From assembly GCA_027943335.1 (NCBI GenBank), contig BSBK01009263.1, positions 62,001 through 126,000 on the forward strand: DNA of 64,000 nt. Direction: 5' to 3'. The position numbers and the translations under genes were made by a program. The stretch's first letter is position 1. The number at the start of each line of letters is the position of its first letter. This DNA comes from Chamaecyparis obtusa (lineage: Eukaryota; Streptophyta; Pinopsida; Cupressales; Cupressaceae). The notes below the pieces were generated by a model that saw only the letters and a program-made list of their open reading frames with translations, had not been told where the DNA came from and made no database searches. Positions 59,754-64,000 of this stretch are shown in pieces.

Positions 59754-60949
59754 TATCAGATGTCTTACCCAATAGTCTAAGTTTGATGCAATATTGCTCA
59801 TTTGCAGATGTGATGATCAGATTCTGACTCTATGACCAACACACACGCACTTAAACAATCAACTCACTTGAGATATGTTGACTTTACTTTTCTTTGTGTG
59901 TTGTCTATGAGGATTTCTTTGATGAGTGGTCTCTCCATGAGAAGTTTTCAATGATGCATAGCTAGAAGACTGAGGGTATGAGAACATGTTTTCTTTTTTT
60001 ATCTGCTTATGGGTATATTTTGTTGATCCTAATTGTCATGAGCATTTATGCTGGTCTTACTTGACACTATGGATTGACAAGGTATTATCCTTGACTATTT
60101 TGCCAGTGCATGCTTCTAGCTATCCTGACTTTCATGTGTCTTGATACACGCATAATCTTTCCATATCAAATTTAGGTGATCTCACTGCATTAGTCATCTG
60201 GACGTACATGTCTTTGATGCCTAGGTGAGATTTCTACATTTCTATCTGATAAAGATCATATTCATATCCACATAGTTATGCTAGTGTGCATTGTATGATC
60301 TTACAACGCTACCAATAATGCTCAATGATGATAATTAGATGTCTATAGGCATTGTGACCTTGCAAGTCAACCACTTTCATAGTAGCTTGCATTCTTAGGT
60401 TGATCATAGTTTAGTTTTTGCATCTTGCATTTGGAGAGAGCTCTCCTTTTTATCATCTACAGACTAATTGGTCAACTGTGCTCATTTTCTGATTCTTCTT
60501 GATCATATCTTTCATATCACATCATTTTCTATCCATTTTTGGACTCGAAATCAAAATCTGAGTCGCGTTTCCAAGTTTTCTCATTCTTCTACATAGTTGA
60601 CTGACCTTTTTAGGCACAATTCTTTGATCTTTGATGGAATTTCTTCCTTTCCACATCTTCCAAACTTCTAGTCTTTCATTCACCCCTTTCGCTTCCTCTC
60701 TCTGAGGTTTGACTTAATCTTTATCCTGTATCTTTTCTAGTCAAACCTAGTCAACCTGGGGCATATCTTCACTATTTGATAGTTATCTTATCATGCTCCA
60801 TCCTTCGATTATGATTTATTGTGACTTGATTAGGTTTATCAATTTGTTGTTCTCTTCCATCTAATTTCAATTTCAATTCTGAGGGGGCAGTACCTATCAG
60901 CTTTAATCTTTGATTTAGCTTTATCATTTAGCTCAGCTTGAGATTCTTA

Positions 60950-61120
60950 TTTTTAGACTTGATTATCACCTAGCAGTGATGGTGGTGATTTTGTCTTTCA
61001 ATTTTTATCTCCTATTTTTTCAGACTTGATTATTGCCTAGCAGCGACGATGATAGTTTTTTCTAAGGCTTGATTTGCACCTAGCAGAGACGGTGTTGGTC
61101 TTGTCTGTCAGCTTTTTGCT
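60950..61120 (+). repeat. Three diverged repeats of a 'cttgattatYRcctagcag' unit
   Basis: Units near 60958, 61024 and 61068 share cttgatt, cctagcag and gaYgRtg. They lie in the 3' tail of the 10 kb element. Confidence 0.75.
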
Positions 61121-61203
61121 TATCTTTGTCCTGATGTGTTCCCAAAATGAACACACATCTGGGTTGTTTTGTGATCCCAAATCGATCTCACATTTCAATT
61201 CTT

Positions 61204-61256
61204 CTTTGACTACATGTGTTCCCAGATCGATCACACATTAGTCAAAGAGGGGAAAA
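61204..61256 (+). promoter_or_regulatory. Hairpin overlapping the polypurine tract
   Basis: CTTTGACTACATGTGT (from 61204) pairs with ACACATTAGTCAAAG (to 61247) apart from one unpaired base. The last bases of the stem run into the tract aaagaggggaaaa (61244-61256) that abuts the 3' LTR. Compare the hairpin-plus-tract at 1613-1648. Confidence 0.75.
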
Positions 61257-62256
61257 TGTATGCACCCTAAAATTGTCGCCTAGACTTTGGGCCCCCATTT
61301 CTACAATTTATCAAATCCCTGAATCAATATTTTCAAATATCAACAATATCAATTTCCTTGATCAAAGCATAATCAATTCAATATTTCCTAAGGTTTGAGC
61401 CTTATTTAATTTAAAAGAAAAAAAAAAAATCTTATTTAATTAAGAGAACAAAATCCCTTTTAATTAATTAAAAATCTCTTTTAATTAAATAATAAAATCA
61501 CTTTATCCTAAGTTTTTATTTAATTAAAAGGAATTTCCTCCTCTTTTATTTAAATTAAAAATTCTCACTTTTCTTCTTATCTTATGTTGCACAAATAAAG
61601 CATTATTCTTATTTTATAAAAAGAGAAAAAACACTTTTTGTTTTATGTGGGACACAAAAGTCAACTCTTATTTTTTCATTGGAGGATATTTGTGCACAAG
61701 CATCAAGCTTCTTTTTTTCTCCACTATTGATTAAGTCTTTTGTCTCTTAAACACAATGGTCCATTCCTTTTCACTTCCTATAAAAGAAGAGCTCTCTTGT
61801 TCATTTTCACATCTTAAGTTTTCATGCTAATGTTATGCTACATGTTTTCTAGGTCATTTGGAGCTCTTTGAAGACATTCTACATCCAAGCTTTGAAGACT
61901 TGTTATTGCATTTCATTGTAGTTTCATATTTCCTTTCTTAGTTGCATTATCATGGCATATTAGCTTAGATTTCCTTTTATGCAATAGATTAACTTGCATT
62001 GTCATATAGATTTGCATTGCATTGCATACATTTGGTTTCATTGGAGATATTGACATTCTTTCCCTTGTCTTTGATTTGGAATCTCTCATTGTGTGGTTGA
62101 CTAGCAAGGTCATGAGTTTATAGCTCTAGCTGAGAGCAATTTTACAAATCTTGCAACTCCATGCATAGAGAGCTATGGATCAATTTGTGAGGGCTCATTC
62201 TTGAGTTTTCTTGCATGTAAGGATTCATAGAAGTGTGGTCACATTTTCAACACACA
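61257..62256 (+). repeat. 3' LTR of the 10 kb element
   Basis: TGTATGCACCC to AACACACA, 1000 bp; pairs with 52239-53239. TATA box at 61789-61795. Confidence 0.93.
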
Positions 62257-62261
62257 CATAT

Positions 62262-62717
62262 ATTGTGCTTAATAATTGTTGGAGTTAGGCTAAACACTTA
62301 TTGACCACACATAGAGGTCCATCATAATGGGATGAATTTATTTACCTCCTCCCTTGATTAGTAGAAGCTAAGGTCACTTCACTCCACCATTACTTGTTTG
62401 TTTCCTATTCTACCCAAGGAAATGGTAAGGCTAATAATATACTACCCCTTCACATACTAAGTTATAGGGATAACTATTAATTACTTCATCCCTCGAATCA
62501 TAGAAGCTAAGGTCACTTTGTGCTACAATTTTTCATACACCATTCATTCTACTTAAGAGATTAGTAACATTTAATATCCCTCGAATAATAAACAATCCGT
62601 AGGTTGGCACTCAGTAGGAAAAAAAAAGTAAAACAAAACATAAGTGGTATGGTTCTTCCATACCTAAACACAAAAGTAACTTCTTTGGATAGGTGCTTTC
62701 TTACAACACCCCATGAG
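62262..62717. other. Flank right of the 10 kb element; no gene seen
   Basis: About 450 bp. It contains two diverged copies of 'tagaagctaaggtcact' (near 62361 and 62506), suggesting an old duplication. No coding region. Confidence 0.5.
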
Positions 62718-63665
62718 TGTTAGGATTTGGTAACACTGAGAGAGGGGTTAACCAGTGTTACAGTACTTTACTGAACTCTTAAACTTCTTGAATTTCTTCA
62801 AACAACATATAAAAGCATAACATAAGATAAATAACCATGAAACATAAACAAACATTGAAGAACTTGTAACACCATATTTGTTTTCGAGGAAATATTGTTA
62901 AGGGAAAAACCCCAGTGGGGATGGTACCCACAAATATCTGCACTATAAGTATAATAACCCTGTTAAGAGTATTGACCCTATTAGGAGACAATTATTATAA
63001 TAGGAAGACCCTGATTAAAGGAAATTCCTTGTTAGGAGTCTTAACAATGTGATCCCAATTAAGGAATCGGCCCTGTTAGGAGTCTAGTCCCATTAAAGGA
63101 AATCAAACCCCATTATGGGTGTACTATAGGTGTAACAACACTTATAATAAATTTTTTGTCCTGAATACAAAGAGTTAACAAAGTATTCCTTCACATTTCA
63201 CATCCATCTATATCATCATAATCATCATCACATACTTTTACAAAAGTGCTTTTATACCTATACCTTGTTACATGTATATTACAAAATCTAGTCGACATTA
63301 CTCTAGAAAAACATCATATTATTTAATGCACATTTCTACGCTTTATTAAAATCCTTAGTTTTCCTTAGATCCAAGAGCACATCCAAAAACAACTTTCCAA
63401 TTTCTCACAAAGTTGGCCTTAGTGATCACCAACAAGTTATACTTTGTTTACTATCTTCACATTCAGTCATCAGAACATATCTCTTTGATACCACAATATT
63501 AACACATGCAACCTTACACATGTATTCATTCATTTCCTTCAAGCATTTAACTACAATTGCATGCCTTTAGGAAGATTTTATGAGGTTTTCTAAGCTTTTC
63601 TATCAGACAGGGTCAGAGGAACAGTCTGTGGACTTGGGCATTTTTCCTTCATCAACAACATACAG
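62718..63665 (-). repeat. copia-type LTR, minus orientation, probably complete
   Basis: On the plus strand it starts TGTTAGGATTTGGTAACACTGAGAGAGGGG, the inverse of the copia R/U5 end seen at 16860-16915. It then has 'aaccccagtggggatggtacccac' and repeated 'ccctgttaagag/ccctgttaggag' blocks, as in 16570-16740. Near 63640-63665 it reads the inverse of 'TGTCTGTATGTTGTTGATGAA', resembling the copia LTR start region at 15645. The exact outer end is uncertain. No internal copia sequence adjoins it. Confidence 0.55.
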
Positions 63666-63673
63666 ACATATTC

Positions 63674-64000
63674 TGTTAGAAAGTAAAGATCCCCAAGATA
63701 ACTGAGAGGGGGGGGGGGGGGGTGAATCAGTTATCTGATAATTAAACCATTTATCAACTTCAATATCAACTTCAGTAGCATTAAACCATATAATCAATGC
63801 AGTAACCAACCATAAAAAGATAATCATACACAATGACACAATAACACAAGATATGTTGACTAGGGAACCTCTTGATCAAAGAGTAAACCCCAGTGGAAAT
63901 GATGCCCACAAAATGATGCACTAATATCAAAGTTCCTTGTGAGAGGATGCACTCTATTAGGAGTCTTATGAAATACATTCAGTACATATGAATCCTTGTT
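63674..64000 (-). repeat. copia-type LTR, minus orientation, cut by the window edge
   Basis: Starts TGTTAGAAAGTAAAG on the plus strand, then a 15-base G run (63708-63722) and gtgaatcagttatctg, the inverse of the copia LTR end at 16855-16915. It continues with 'aaccccagtggaaatgatgcccac' as in the neighbouring LTR. It lies about 8 bp from the previous LTR. Confidence 0.65.

Larger units (their letters stand above)
52239..62256 (+). mobile_element. 10 kb non-autonomous LTR retrotransposon with a serine-rich frame and no gag-pol
   Basis: LTRs 52239-53239 (1001 bp) and 61257-62256 (1000 bp). Flanking CATAT at 52234-52238 and 62257-62261; the flanks rejoin as gagtacatattgtgc. The left LTR starts TA where the right has TG (one decayed base). 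Primer site at 53244 and polypurine tract before 61257 set the plus orientation. The 8 kb interior has no capsid, protease, polymerase or integrase motif in any frame I read; it has tandem repeats, one long decayed frame (55895-58393) and A-rich and hairpin-rich 3' sequence. This fits a large non-autonomous derivative that relies on a relative's enzymes. LTR similarity is high, so it is among the younger insertions. Confidence 0.92.

Overview
The window looks like plant nuclear DNA from a large, repeat-filled genome. I infer a gymnosperm, probably a conifer, but that is an inference. I see no intact host gene, tRNA, rRNA or CRISPR array. Nearly every base belongs to a transposable element, and most coding remains carry many premature stops, largely of the kind left by C-to-T decay. 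The content is six LTR elements, one solo LTR, two copies of an unfamiliar terminal-inverted-repeat (TIR) element, fragments of further LTRs, and several tandem arrays nested inside one another.

Layout. 1-2945: internal tail and 3' LTR of a gypsy-type element. 2950-16915: a decayed Ty1/copia element that has lost its 5' LTR. It is split inside integrase by an 8.5 kb insertion (4781-13241) whose two LTR-like arms of about 3.1 kb face each other as an inverted repeat. 17488-51611: a large minus-strand TIR element, here called B. B contains: (i) a tandem array of about 357 bp units, interrupted by a solo LTR (20595-26093) that itself contains a gag-protease-only gypsy element (20801-24653); (ii) a second plus-strand copy of the same TIR family, called A (27883-35579), which carries a 4.9 kb array of a palindromic 160 bp satellite; (iii) a 12.2 kb gypsy element (38728-50952) inserted in the main exon of B's own gene. 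52239-62256: a 10 kb LTR retrotransposon with no gag-pol, carrying one long serine-rich reading frame of unknown function. 62718-64000: two copia-type LTR sequences in minus orientation, the last cut by the window edge.

How the pieces were established. I read element boundaries directly: matching LTR pairs plus target-site duplications (CATAT, GTGGG, CTCAA, TACAA, and a one-mismatch GAATC/AAATC) for the LTR elements, and a 4 bp AAGA duplication (TCTT on the plus strand for B) for both TIR elements. The nesting gives a relative order of events: copia before the inverted-LTR insertion; B before A, the 12 kb gypsy and the solo LTR; the solo LTR before the small gypsy.

Most unusual items: the TIR family with a 4 bp AAGA duplication and an unrecognised multi-exon gene; the inverted-LTR element with target duplication; the palindromic satellite; and the long serine-rich frame in the 10 kb non-autonomous retrotransposon.
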